NCBI RefSeq assembly: GCF_002025255.2
Contig: NZ_CP054587.1
Span: forward strand, 1,674,001 to 1,738,000
Source of the DNA: Halolamina sp. CBA1230
Lineage (GTDB): Archaea > Halobacteriota > Halobacteria > Halobacteriales > Haloferacaceae
Direction: 5' to 3'
Length of the DNA stretch: 64,000 bases
The notes beneath the pieces are model-generated. The model was not told where the DNA came from and did no database searches. It worked only from the letters and a program-made list of their open reading frames with translations. Made by a program: the position numbers and the translations under genes. This document shows, piece after piece, positions 19,039 to 26,940 of the stretch. Every line of letters begins with the position of its first letter. Positions within the stretch are counted from its first letter, which is position 1.

Positions 19039-20109
19039 ATGGCTGGCCGGTCACGCTGGTTGCAACTCCTCCCTGCACCAGTCCGGCGACTGCCTGCCGA
19101 TCTGGCCGCAGTCATCGCGCTGGTCGGCGTCACTGCAGCAGTCGTCTTCCTCCCGGTCGTTTCCGAAACGCCTCTTCGCGTGGTGTTCGGCCTCCCGTTC
19201 GTGCTGTTCGTTCCTGGGTACGCGTTCATCGCGGCGCTGTTCCCGGAGGCCGGAACGTTCGAGACGAGCTACGACGCGGCCCATGACGAAGTCGCGGCGC
19301 CGAACGATCGCTCGGGGATCGACGGCATCGAGCGCGTCGCGCTGTCGTTCGGCCTCTCGATCGCGGTGGTGCCGCTGATCGGGCTGGTGCTGAACTTCAC
19401 GCCATGGGGGATCCGACTGGTGCCGATCATGGTCGCGGTGAGTCTGTTCACGCTGGCGTCGACGGCCGTCGCCGCGCGACGTCGCTGGGCGCTCGACCCC
19501 GAGGATCGGCTCACGGTGCCGTGGCGCGAGTGGCTCGGCGAAGCGCGCGCGGAGCTGTTCGAGCCCGAGTCGCGGGCGGATGCGGCGCTGAACGTGCTGT
19601 TGGTAGCGAGCGTCCTGCTGGCTGTTGGGAGTGTTGGCTACGCCGTCGCGGTGCCCCAGCAGGGGGAGGCGTTCACGGAGTTCTACCTGCTGACCGAAAA
19701 CGAGGACGGCGAGTTGGTGGCCGACGACTACCCCACAGAGTTCACGCAGGGTGAAAGCGAGTCGCTGGTCGTCGGGATCGGGAACCACGAGCATCAGTCG
19801 GAGACGTATTCGGTGGTGGTCGCGTTACAGGACGTGCGGATCGAGAACACGTCGGGGAACACCGTGAACGACTCCGACGGCGGTGGGAACATCTCGATTG
19901 CCGTCGAGGAAGAGGAGGAGCTTCGACGTTTCCAGACGCAGGTCGCGCACAACGGGACGTGGCACCTCCAGCACAACGTAACGCCGACGATGACGGGCGA
20001 GCAGCTGCGGTTGACGTATCTGCTGTACAAGGGTGAGGCGCCCGAAGATCCGACGGTGGAGAACGCCTATCGAGAGCTGCATCTGTGGGTAAACGTCAGT
20101 GACCCATGA
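19039..20109 (+). CDS. DUF1616 membrane protein
   Basis: A 356-residue protein with four amino-terminal membrane segments (about 20-42, 47-68, 95-120, 125-145), a short cytoplasmic loop and a fifth segment (about 190-212). A soluble extracytoplasmic domain with N-x-S/T sequons follows (about 215-356). The pattern RVVFGLPFVLFVPGYAFIAALFP is diagnostic for DUF1616. Such proteins often sit beside surface glycan genes in haloarchaea. The gene's end abuts IS debris that begins just after its stop codon. Confidence 0.83.
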   Translation: MAGRSRWLQLLPAPVRRLPADLAAVIALVGVTAAVVFLPVVSETPLRVVFGLPFVLFVPGYAFIAALFPEAGTFETSYDAAHDEVAAPNDRSGIDGIERVALSFGLSIAVVPLIGLVLNFTPWGIRLVPIMVAVSLFTLASTAVAARRRWALDPEDRLTVPWREWLGEARAELFEPESRADAALNVLLVASVLLAVGSVGYAVAVPQQGEAFTEFYLLTENEDGELVADDYPTEFTQGESESLVVGIGNHEHQSETYSVVVALQDVRIENTSGNTVNDSDGGGNISIAVEEEEELRRFQTQVAHNGTWHLQHNVTPTMTGEQLRLTYLLYKGEAPEDPTVENAYRELHLWVNVSDP

Positions 20110-20310
20110 TTGATTTCGTGGGCTTGTCAGTGGACTTCCCTTCTGTCTCCGTAACGGAGTAGGCGTGGAGATCGCCGTTCAGGTTCAGCATCCCTGACGC
20201 AAGCGCACACTGATGGGGTGCGCCTCCACTCGAAGACATCTGCCCCGAGTGGAGTCGTTTGAGAAGTTTACGAGCGATATTCTTGCTCGCGTTGTAGTCC
20301 GCGTTCAGCA
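20104..20310 (-). pseudogene. TnpB carboxy-terminal fragment
   Basis: On the minus strand from about 20306 down, one frame reads ADYNASKNIARKLLKRLHSG, then SSSGGAP, then SGMLNLNGDL. This is the last RuvC motif (ADYNxxKNI) and the usual tail of haloarchaeal TnpB proteins. The body of the gene (more than 300 residues) is missing. The tail differs clearly from the four intact TnpBs in the window, so it records another, older insertion at the end of the DUF1616 gene. Confidence 0.7.
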
Positions 20311-20815
20311 GAGAGCTTCACACTCCCGAAGCATTTGTCGCGGGATTTTTCGAGCGAAGACATCTACCGAGTGCTAGTCAACACAGGTGGGTTCAACTGA
20401 ACGGTTAAGCGGAGTCCCCTTCCTCAAGGAGCGACCGAAGGGAGCGAGTAGGGAGGGGAGGAGCGCACGCAAATTGTTAAGAGCGAGTACGCCGATAGTG
20501 TGACTGTCCATGACGGGCCACAGACAGTCCGTGAGGGTTGGCGCGGCAACGAGGCCACGCTGCGTTTCTCGGCATGGACGGGTCGCAGTCAACCGACCCC
20601 GAAAGACGGACCAACGAAGCGAACGTGACGCCTTGTGCCTCTCCGTCGCTCGTGACCGAACGGGCGTAGAGTGGAGGTCACGTCGAATTAAATTGCCTCT
20701 GACGTTTGGCCCTGCGTCACAAGCGTCTTTCGTCGGCATGAGTCCCATGCCGAGGAGACACACGCAAGCCACGTCCTCAACGAACGCGTTAGCGCGAGTA
20801 GGGCGGGGTAGTTGA
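20311..20815. other. Non-coding stretch, possible old IS200/IS605 right end
   Basis: No convincing gene is seen on either strand, although a 176-codon open frame exists on the minus strand. The stretch ends GGGGTAGTTGAC at about 20814, just where the gene 20789-21127 loses its natural carboxy terminus. Together with the TnpB tail next to it, this suggests the non-coding (guide-RNA-bearing) right end of a decayed element. Lack of a hairpin like those of the other elements keeps this uncertain. Confidence 0.35.
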
Positions 20816-21127
20816 CCTCCAGTCGTGTTCTCCAACCCCTTCGTAGTGTTTGAGACGGCTCTCGATTTCCCAGGCCTCCCAGTTGCATTCGTGGTAGAGG
20901 ACATCAGCCAGCTCGGCGAAATTGCTTTTATCTAACTCGATGCCGCGTTTTCCTCGGTACGTAATGTAGGGCTCGCTCCGAAGATCGGCGTAGACCTCTC
21001 GCCCGGTCGGGTAGTCACCGTCGATTGCTGACAGATTCAGCAGGTCGTCCTGTCCGATCGGCGCCCCCCAGTTGTGCTTCGCTATCATTGTCGCTAAGAG
21101 GGCGCATTTTACCGACGGCTTCTGCAT
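20789..21127 (-). CDS. Hypothetical haloarchaeal protein, carboxy end replaced
   Basis: A 112-residue frame starting MQKPSVKCALLATMIAKHNWGA. It reads as an acidic soluble helical protein, consistent with a small regulatory or plasmid-type protein that I cannot name. The last 13 codons (after EGVGEHDW) are encoded by the adjoining IS-like sequence that ends GTTGAC, so the natural end is probably lost. It is divergent from the HTH gene at 21222 across a 94-base gap holding a palindrome. Confidence 0.55.
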   Translation of the reverse strand: MQKPSVKCALLATMIAKHNWGAPIGQDDLLNLSAIDGDYPTGREVYADLRSEPYITYRGKRGIELDKSNFAELADVLYHECNWEAWEIESRLKHYEGVGEHDWRSTTPPYSR

Positions 21128-21159
21128 GACCGAACGATGAGGCCACTTCGTAATAAAGC

Positions 21160-21179
21160 CTGTTAACGGCTGTTAACAG
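21160..21179. promoter_or_regulatory. Perfect palindrome between divergent genes
   Basis: CTGTTAAC-GGCT-GTTAACAG, an 8-base perfect inverted repeat (also two direct CTGTTAAC copies). It sits between the divergent starts at 21127 and 21222, with a TATA-like CTTATGTA at about 21190. It is a likely operator for the HTH protein encoded at 21222. Confidence 0.55.
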
Positions 21180-21221
21180 TAGCGGAAACTCTTATGTACA
21201 CAGAGGGACGTTGTATGCTGT

Positions 21222-21560
21222 ATGAGCATGGAGCATGCGCCCGAACGTGGAGAGAAAAAGGAGCTCCGGAAGGAGCATCCCAGCGGATGGCTCTACCTGA
21301 CGCAGCATGACGCCGTTCCGATCCTCGTCGACGCGCTGCTCGACCTCCCACCAAACAGGGAGTTCAACAAAACCGAGCTCGCAGAGCACGCCGGCGTCAC
21401 CAGACAGACCGTCGGCAACTACACCGAGTTGCTGCTGGAGGTCGAACTCATCGAGGAGGTGCCGAACACGTCCCCGCGCCGCTACCGTGTCGCCGACAGT
21501 GATGTTGTTCGGGAACTGTTCGAACTGAACAGCGCCCTCAACAACGTCGGCACCGAGTAG
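21222..21560 (+). CDS. Winged-helix transcription regulator
   Basis: A 112-residue DNA-binding protein. The helix-turn-helix lies at about residues 47-75 (NKTELAEHAGVTRQTVGNYTELLLEVELIEEV), followed by a wing (SPRRYRVAD). It probably represses its own promoter and that of the divergent gene through the palindrome at 21160-21179. Start 21222 is used; an in-frame ATG two codons later is equally possible. No TA partner is directly coupled. Confidence 0.75.
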   Translation: MSMEHAPERGEKKELRKEHPSGWLYLTQHDAVPILVDALLDLPPNREFNKTELAEHAGVTRQTVGNYTELLLEVELIEEVPNTSPRRYRVADSDVVRELFELNSALNNVGTE

Positions 21561-21570
21561 GTCCCTGTCC

Positions 21571-21864
21571 GGAGAAGCTCACGAAAGCACGTCACTCGAA
21601 CTCCACTACGGTGCGACGGAGCCAACCCCGCCTCACACGCTCGAAGATGGGACGATACGTCGGTATCTCGAAAATCAAAGATTTCGACGACTCGTCGAAA
21701 CGGCCCGGCCGTTTCGATACGACAACTCACACGAAGACACCAAAGGACACGAACTGCACGTCGCACCGGATCCAGACCCGGACAGTATCACGTTCCCCGG
21801 GATGGTCGAACTCTGGGACCGGTTCTGGAACGAAATCCCGAAATCCGAATTCGACGTCGAGTAA
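21571..21864 (+). pseudogene. TumE (DUF6516)-type toxin, amino end missing
   Basis: The frame ending TAA at 21862-21864 reads LHYGATEPT, EDGTIRRY, then RYDNSHEDTKGHEL and FPGMVELWDRFWNE. RYDNSHEDTKGHE and FPG-VEL are shared with the toxin at 41881-43618. No ATG or GTG begins this frame in the right place, and about 30 amino-terminal residues expected for the family are absent. Between RRY and RYDNS there is an extra 18-codon stretch, perhaps an internal duplication. The TumA-like gene follows after 22 bases, the usual toxin-antitoxin order. Confidence 0.65.
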
Positions 21865-21886
21865 GATCATCACCTAGGGTGACACC

Positions 21887-22336
21887 ATGAACGATACCAC
21901 GCCGCCGCTGCATCCGATGGAGCGCGAACAGCTTCGGGCCGAATCAACCCTCGTCGTAACGGTGAAGTCGTCTGCCGAATTTCACGACGACGTCACCGCC
22001 AGCATCGAGACACTTGAACGAGATGCGACGGCGGATTCCACGCCGACGCTCTCGTTCAGCAGCTATGACGACCTCATGGAGACGCTGACACCGCGCGTCC
22101 TCGATCTCATCGAGGCCATCCGCCAGGAAGAGCCGTCGAGTATCAACGAGACTGCCCGGGTTGTCGACCGTGACGTAAAGAACGTCCACGAGGAGCTGAG
22201 TCGGCTTGCCCAGTTGGGAATCATCTTCTTCGAAGAAGTCGGTCAGCGGAAGCGTCCGGTCGTCTGGTTCGATGAACTCGTCATCAACCTCCCGTTCGAT
22301 CCAGAGGCTGGCGACACCGCAGCAGCCGCGCCGTGA
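21887..22336 (+). CDS. TumA-like HTH antitoxin (HVO_A0114 family type)
   Basis: A 149-residue regulator. The amino half has a SFSSYDDLMETLTPRVLDLI segment and then a MarR-like winged helix (EPSSINETARVVDRDVKNVHEELSRLAQLGII) with a wing (GQRKRPVVWFDEL). It is a clear paralog of 43644-44075, which shows the same order of motifs. Such proteins are the antitoxin and repressor partners of TumE toxins. The toxin gene here is degenerate, so this may be an orphan antitoxin. Confidence 0.78.
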   Translation: MNDTTPPLHPMEREQLRAESTLVVTVKSSAEFHDDVTASIETLERDATADSTPTLSFSSYDDLMETLTPRVLDLIEAIRQEEPSSINETARVVDRDVKNVHEELSRLAQLGIIFFEEVGQRKRPVVWFDELVINLPFDPEAGDTAAAAP

Positions 22337-22379
22337 CAGCCCCACAGCAGATCTGTCTTGATTCTCCCAGTTCGTTCAT

Positions 22380-22895
22380 CTACGCAGAAATCAGGTGGCC
22401 GTCGTTCTGGGCGAGCTGTCGAGCGAGTTCGTAGAGGCGGATATCCCGGTCGATACGCTGCCAGTCGCTCACCGCCTCCATCCGCTCGTGGACGGTTTCG
22501 TGGTTATCGTCGAAGACTGAGACTGTATCCGGGTCGGTCGCGTCGAACCGCTCCTCGTAGTGGTCGCGCTCGGCTTCGAGCTCGCGGACGCGATCGATGA
22601 TCTCGTCGACGGTGAGGTCGTGGGCGATCCGGCTGGCCTCCTGCCACTCCAGGTACCCATCGTTGCGTTCGTAGTGGGCTGGACGGGCCTCAGTGTCCGC
22701 ACGGACGATCCCCATCTCCGCGAGCCGGTCGAGATGTTTCTTCGCGGCGTTGGGCGAGCAGTCAGCGAGGTCGGCGACGTCGCCGTAGCTCGTCGGCTCA
22801 GTGAGACCGAGGGCGACGTCGTAGACGCGGTCGAAGGTGTCCGCGTCGTCCGGCCAGTCGTGGGGAGTTGTGGGCGCCGGATCGAACTCGTCCAT
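22380..22895 (-). CDS. DUF7342-type winged-helix regulator
   Basis: A 171-residue protein starting MDEFDPAPTTPHDWPDD. An amino-terminal winged helix (about 25-75, SYGDVADLADCSPNAAKKHLDRLAEMGIV, then a wing AHYERND) is followed by a long helical region with coiled-coil pattern (VDEIIDRVRELEAERDHYEERF). This layout is typical of the haloarchaeal DUF7342 family, usually in plasmid-like or TA-rich regions. A decayed relative lies at 61254-61530. The family name is from memory. Confidence 0.7.
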   Translation of the reverse strand: MDEFDPAPTTPHDWPDDADTFDRVYDVALGLTEPTSYGDVADLADCSPNAAKKHLDRLAEMGIVRADTEARPAHYERNDGYLEWQEASRIAHDLTVDEIIDRVRELEAERDHYEERFDATDPDTVSVFDDNHETVHERMEAVSDWQRIDRDIRLYELARQLAQNDGHLISA

Positions 22896-23017
22896 AGGCG
22901 TCATTCAGTACGTGTGAATATATGTGTTTGGCTGTTCAGATATTTGTGAGTGATAGGGCGGTTCGACGGATGTAGTCAACTCGGATATCTCCATCGAGTA
23001 TCTCACAGCCGGCTTCG

Positions 23018-23122
23018 CTACAGCACCTCGGTGATTCGGGACCAGATCCTCGTGTTCGCGACAGCGATCACCGCGTCAGTGTCGACGATAACGGGGTGGC
23101 GTACGTCGCCGTCGACCGTCAC
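23018..23122 (-). pseudogene. PIN-domain toxin, amino-terminal fragment
   Basis: A 34-codon frame starting at GTG 23120-23122 reads VTVDGDVRHPVIVDTDAVI then AVANTRIW, a PIN-domain first strand with its catalytic Asp (VIVDTDA), and stops at TAG 23018-23020. Nothing of the remaining domain follows. The GTG overlaps the stop of the antitoxin gene 23119-23427 (GTGA), the normal coupling for such a pair. The toxin has therefore been lost while the antitoxin stays complete. Confidence 0.65.
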
Positions 23123-23427
23123 TCCTGGAACACGCCGGCCGTATCGAGTTCAGTCGCCTCCTCGAAGGCTTCGCGCTCGCGCTCGATCTCCTTGATGGCG
23201 TCCCCGAGGAGGATCTCCGCGACCTCCTCGGGGAGCTCCCCCTCCTTGTACTGCTGGTGCAGCGTGATCTTCTCCTCCTCGGAGAGGACTTCCCGAAGCT
23301 TCTCCTGCAGTCCACGTCGAGCGAGTTCGCTGATGTTGATCCCTCCGAGACGGAGGTCGTCGACGACGTGACTCGCCTCCTTTTCGGCCTCGCCTCGGAA
23401 CTGGATCTTGTCGTTGTTCGTCGCCAT
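23119..23427 (-). CDS. Antitoxin of a PIN toxin pair (orphan)
   Basis: A 102-residue acidic protein starting MATNNDKIQFRGEAEKEA. It has a short amino-terminal strand, a helix (INISELARRGLQEKLREVL) like ribbon-helix-helix proteins, and a long charged helical tail (EEVAEILLGDAIKEIEREREAF) suited to wrapping a toxin. It is coupled to the truncated PIN gene by a 4-base overlap. The start at 23427 was chosen over 23475 because upstream codons read as low-quality basic sequence. Confidence 0.65.
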   Translation of the reverse strand: MATNNDKIQFRGEAEKEASHVVDDLRLGGINISELARRGLQEKLREVLSEEEKITLHQQYKEGELPEEVAEILLGDAIKEIEREREAFEEATELDTAGVFQE

Positions 23428-23616
23428 TCTGGGTGGTTGTTGGACGGTGATTGCATAGGTGTTGTGACGAGCCATCCGTGTCAGTACAGACGTGTTCGGC
23501 GAGTGTCGAGGGTATCAGTCGTCAAGGTACTTGGGGAACCGTGACTGGGGTCGCTACTAGGTCAGCCTCGACAATCATCTTCACGACCTTGCGTCCCGAA
23601 AAGGGACGGCGCGCTG

Positions 23617-23769
23617 TCACTCGAACATCGTCGAGTCGTCGATCGCATTGCTTTCGTTGTTCTTCGGGTCGATCCCCATCTCCCGCAGATCCTCGTCAGT
23701 CGGGGGGTGCCCCTCGATACGGGACTTCCCGCCGAGCACGTCCGGCGTCGAAACGATGGGGATGGTCAC
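23617..23769 (-). pseudogene. DUF433-like antitoxin remnant
   Basis: A 50-codon frame from GTG 23767-23769 reads VTIPIVSTPDVLGGKSRIEG, the typical DUF433 opening (IVSTPDVLGGKPRI-G). It then runs straight into a different tail, HPPTDEDLREMGIDP, with the usual HTH-like middle missing. It is probably an internal deletion product. DUF433 proteins are antitoxins of PIN-type (DUF5615) toxins; no toxin is visible next to it. Confidence 0.4.
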
Positions 23770-23828
23770 GCTCAGACACCCACAGAGGGCGCCAGCGTCG
23801 AAAACGGGTCGGGTGCAGCGAGAAACGT

Positions 23829-23990
23829 CTACTGCTCGGCCTGGGTGGGGACGTATCCGACGCCGGTTGTTCCGACCAGTCCACAGTTCGGACAGTCGTA
23901 GTACGTTTCGGGGCCGCGAGACGGCGCACTGTCCGGCTGGAGTTCCGCGGACCCACAGAACGGACAGTACTCTATTTCTCCACTCTTCAT
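23829..23990 (-). CDS. Small zinc-ribbon protein
   Basis: A 53-residue protein, starting MKSGEIEYCPFCGSAEL. It has two CxxC pairs (CPFC and CPNC) about 24 residues apart, the signature of a single zinc ribbon, with an acidic spacer. Small zinc-finger proteins of this size are common and functional in haloarchaea. It sits alone between TA remnants; no partner is evident. Confidence 0.6.
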   Translation of the reverse strand: MKSGEIEYCPFCGSAELQPDSAPSRGPETYYDCPNCGLVGTTGVGYVPTQAEQ

Positions 23991-24090
23991 AAAGCAGATA
24001 TCTACAGCTCTACCTATCGTTATATGCTACATATTCTGGCGAAGGGGATGCTCGACATCCGGGTTCAGCAATCGAAGGTAGCGACCGTGA

Positions 24091-24381
24091 TCAGGACATC
24101 CGGTCGCGCATGAGCGTCTCCCCTGGTTTCGTGAACGCCTCACTACCGAGCTTCACACCGGCGTTCAGGCTCGTGTTGATGCCCGTCTTCGCCTCGTCGC
24201 CGACGACGACGCCGAACTTCCGCCGGCCCGTCGACGTCGTCTCCCCCTTCACGCGCATCTTGACAGCCTTATCGTCGTGCCGCAGGTTCGCCACGTTCGT
24301 CCCGGCGCCGAAGTTCGCGTCCCGCCCGAGCACACTATCGCCCACGTCGGAGAGATGCCCGACGTTCGGCCCCCGCATCAC
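24091..24381 (-). pseudogene. Carboxy-terminal fragment of a GlmU-like sugar nucleotidylyl/acyltransferase
   Basis: The 96-codon frame reads RGPNVGHLSDVGDSVLGR, NFGAGTNVANLRHDD, STGRRKFGVVVGD and KTGINTSLNAGV, which is the left-handed beta-helix end of bifunctional sugar-1-phosphate nucleotidylyltransferase/acetyltransferases. The whole nucleotidyltransferase domain (about 250-300 residues) is missing, and the upstream sequence does not continue the family. It lies beside surface-glycan genes (glycosyltransferase, aglM remnant), suggesting a once larger glycosylation locus. Confidence 0.7.
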
Positions 24382-24612
24382 GGGAATGCTGCCTTTAGGA
24401 ATCGACTACTGCCTGATCGGTGACTACAAAACCCACTCACTCGACGGGAATACGCGCAGTGTGGCTGTGTTCCGTGCAGTTTGTCCAGCAGTGGAGAAAT
24501 CAGGATCGAGAATCGGTTAGGAACACATTTATGGTCGACAAATTCACATCCTGATACAGAATTTCGTTGTGATCCACATAGTGGCTCTATCATGATTAAT
24601 CAATGAACAAAT

Positions 24613-25860
24613 ATGTCTAGCATAAACAACGAGCAGGGAGTCAACGGGGAGCGGGAAGAGTACCAGCTCGGGGAGCCACAGACGGCACAGGAGTCCCGAG
24701 AGGAGGAGGGCGTTCTGTTACCGGCCGATAGCGAGGCGACGCCGGCGATTTCGCTGGTGATGCCGACACTGAACGAGGAGGAGGGGATCCGAGAGTGTAT
24801 CCGGCGGGCGAAAACCGCGTTCCGAGAACTCGGCGTGCAGGCCGAAATCATCGTCTCGGACAGTTCGACCGATCGAACGCCGGAGATCGCTCGCGAAGAA
24901 GGCGCGATCGTCGTCGAACCCGACGGCAAGGGGTACGGGTACGCGTACCAGTACGCGTTCGAGAAGGCCCGCGCGGACGTGATCGCGATGGGCGACGCCG
25001 ACACCACGTACGACTTCGAGGAGCTGCCGAAGCTGTACGAACTGGTCGCCAACGGCGACGCCGACATGGCGATGGGGAGTCGGCTGGAGGGGGAGATCAA
25101 GCCCGGCGCGATGCCGACGCTGCATCAGTACGTCGGCAACCCACTGCTGACGAAGTTCCTGAACACGTTCTACGGCGCCGGCGTCTCCGACGCCCACTCC
25201 GGGATGCGCGTGTTCACTCAGGAGGCCTGGGAGGCGATGGGCTGTGAGACCACCGGCATGGAGTTCGCGTCCGAGATGATCATGCAGGCCGGGGCGGCCG
25301 ACCTGCAAATCGTCGAGGAGCCGATCGTCTACCACGAGCGCGAGGGCGAGGAGACGCTGGAGAGCTTCAGGGACGGCTGGCGACACGTCCGGTTCATGCT
25401 GCTGAACGCCCCCGGGTATCTGTTCTCCGTGCCCGGGATGGTGCTGGGGCTGTTCGGGATGCTCGTCATGGCCAGTGTCGCGTTCGGCGTCCCCGGGACA
25501 TCGGTGACGCTCGGGGCGAACTCGATGATCGCCGGGAGCCTGTTCACGATCGTCGGCTACCAAGTGGCGTCGATGGGCATCTTCGCGACGATCAGTGGCG
25601 ATCCGATCCGGAAGCCCGGCGATCCGGTGACGGAGTACGTCGTCGAACGACTGAACCTGGAACGGGGGGCGACGGCTGGGCTGGTGGTCGGCGGTGTTGG
25701 TGCGACGTACGCCGGCTATCTGGTCGTACAGTGGGTCCAGAGTGGGTTCACGTCAGTGCCGTTTACGGTCGGGTCGATTCTCGCGTTCACCGCGATCGTC
25801 ATCGGCGTGCAGACGGTGTTCTCCGCGTTCTTCATGAGCGCGGTGGCGAGTTCTCGGTAG
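24613..25860 (+). CDS. Family 2 glycosyltransferase, AglJ/dolichyl-phosphate-sugar synthase type
   Basis: A 415-residue enzyme. A GT-A domain begins ISLVMPTLNEEEGIRECI (about residue 46), continues with VSDSSTDRTPEIA and the metal-binding GDADTTYDFEELPKLY (about 127). This is the pattern of dolichyl-phosphate glucosyl/mannosyl transferases, which load a sugar onto a lipid carrier. Four to five membrane segments fill the carboxy half (about 270-410). In haloarchaea such proteins (AglJ and relatives) start or feed S-layer N-glycan assembly. Sugar specificity cannot be told from sequence. The neighbours aglM and the GlmU-like gene are broken, so the pathway here is incomplete. Confidence 0.82.
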   Translation: MSSINNEQGVNGEREEYQLGEPQTAQESREEEGVLLPADSEATPAISLVMPTLNEEEGIRECIRRAKTAFRELGVQAEIIVSDSSTDRTPEIAREEGAIVVEPDGKGYGYAYQYAFEKARADVIAMGDADTTYDFEELPKLYELVANGDADMAMGSRLEGEIKPGAMPTLHQYVGNPLLTKFLNTFYGAGVSDAHSGMRVFTQEAWEAMGCETTGMEFASEMIMQAGAADLQIVEEPIVYHEREGEETLESFRDGWRHVRFMLLNAPGYLFSVPGMVLGLFGMLVMASVAFGVPGTSVTLGANSMIAGSLFTIVGYQVASMGIFATISGDPIRKPGDPVTEYVVERLNLERGATAGLVVGGVGATYAGYLVVQWVQSGFTSVPFTVGSILAFTAIVIGVQTVFSAFFMSAVASSR

Positions 25861-26000
25861 GTCGGGAGTCGCTCGTTTTCTGCCGTTTCTGATCGCTCGG
25901 TTCGTGTTGCTGTCGAGAGGGACACACCCGACACCGAGTGAAACCCGTGGTTGGTCGTGTGTTCGGATGGGGGCACACCACGTAACGAGTGTATTCATCG

Positions 26001-26780
26001 CTACCAGGTCAGTCCTTCGTAGACGATCCCGTCTCTTCGGTCGATCGCGCGGCGGCCGTCGACGACCACCGGCGTCGCCATCGCGTCGAACTCGTCGTGG
26101 AGCTCCTCGATCGCCGGCCAGTCCGTGACGACGAGGGCGCCGGCAGCGCCATCGAGAGCTTCGGTCGGTGTGGCGGCGTACTCGATATCGGGGAAGTGCT
26201 CGCGCATGTTCGCCGTCGCAACCGGGTCGTAGGCGACGACAGTCGCGTCCCGGTCGTGGAGGCCCTCGATAACGGGGATCGCCCGGGAGTTCCGCACGTC
26301 GTCGGTGCCGGGTTTGAACGCCAGTCCGAGCACGGCGATGCGCTCGTTCGTGACGTCGACGTGGTCGTCCATCAAGGAGAGCAGGCGGCCCGGTTGGCGG
26401 TCGTTGCGTTCGGTTGCGGCGTCGAGCATCACCGGTTCGTAATCCTCGTCGCGTGCGGCCGCACGGATCGCTGCCGTGTCTTTCGGGAAGCAGCTGCCGC
26501 CCCAGCCGACGCCGCTGCGGAGGAACTGCTCGCTGATGCGGTCGTCGAGGCCGATCGCGTCGGCGACCTCGTAGGCGTCGATCCCGTACTCCTTGCAGAT
26601 GTTCCCGATGTCGTTGATGAGACTGACCTTGGCTGCGAGGAAGGTCACGTCGGTGTCGAGGATATCGGCGTAGTCGGTGGTCGCGGTGACGGTATCGCCG
26701 CCGAGGGTGGCGAGGAGTTCGTCCAAACTGGGTTTGTGATTCGCGCTTCGACCGGCGGTGATGTCGTCGACTATCTCCAC
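26001..26780 (-). pseudogene. aglM: UDP-glucose 6-dehydrogenase (AglM type) with internal deletion
   Basis: The reading frame (259 codons) holds the middle and carboxy domains: NNA-like [20 protein letters not shown], catalytic-loop [12 protein letters not shown] with the active-site Cys, and the end domain [17 protein letters not shown]. The amino part is only a remnant ([21 protein letters not shown] to DTDVTFLA): the NAD-binding glycine motif is absent. The sequence passes directly from TDVTFLA to the AKVSL helix, skipping about 150 residues of the normal enzyme. The short match FLA at both edges suggests deletion by recombination. It should be inactive. Confidence 0.8.
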
Positions 26781-26940
26781 ACGGAAACGAAAAATGGCCC
26801 CTATAGCGATCCGACACGGTATCCAGTATCAAATTCCTGATGATGCGCGAGTATATCTGCAGGGTACTACAACGTCAGCCAGTGCCGCTCCTCCTCGTAG
26901 ATATTTGAATGCCCGATGACCGTAGCGGTCTGTATAATTA

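Noticed and set aside
20374-20904. 176-codon open frame on the minus strand
   Set aside because: Basic, low-complexity composition unlike haloarchaeal proteins, overlaps the gene 20789-21127, and no family-like motif; treated as chance frame in IS-derived DNA.
25753-26832. 359-codon minus-strand frame overlapping the dehydrogenase and glycosyltransferase genes
   Set aside because: Almost entirely Arg/Pro/His; it is the out-of-frame reading of aglM and has no conserved pattern.
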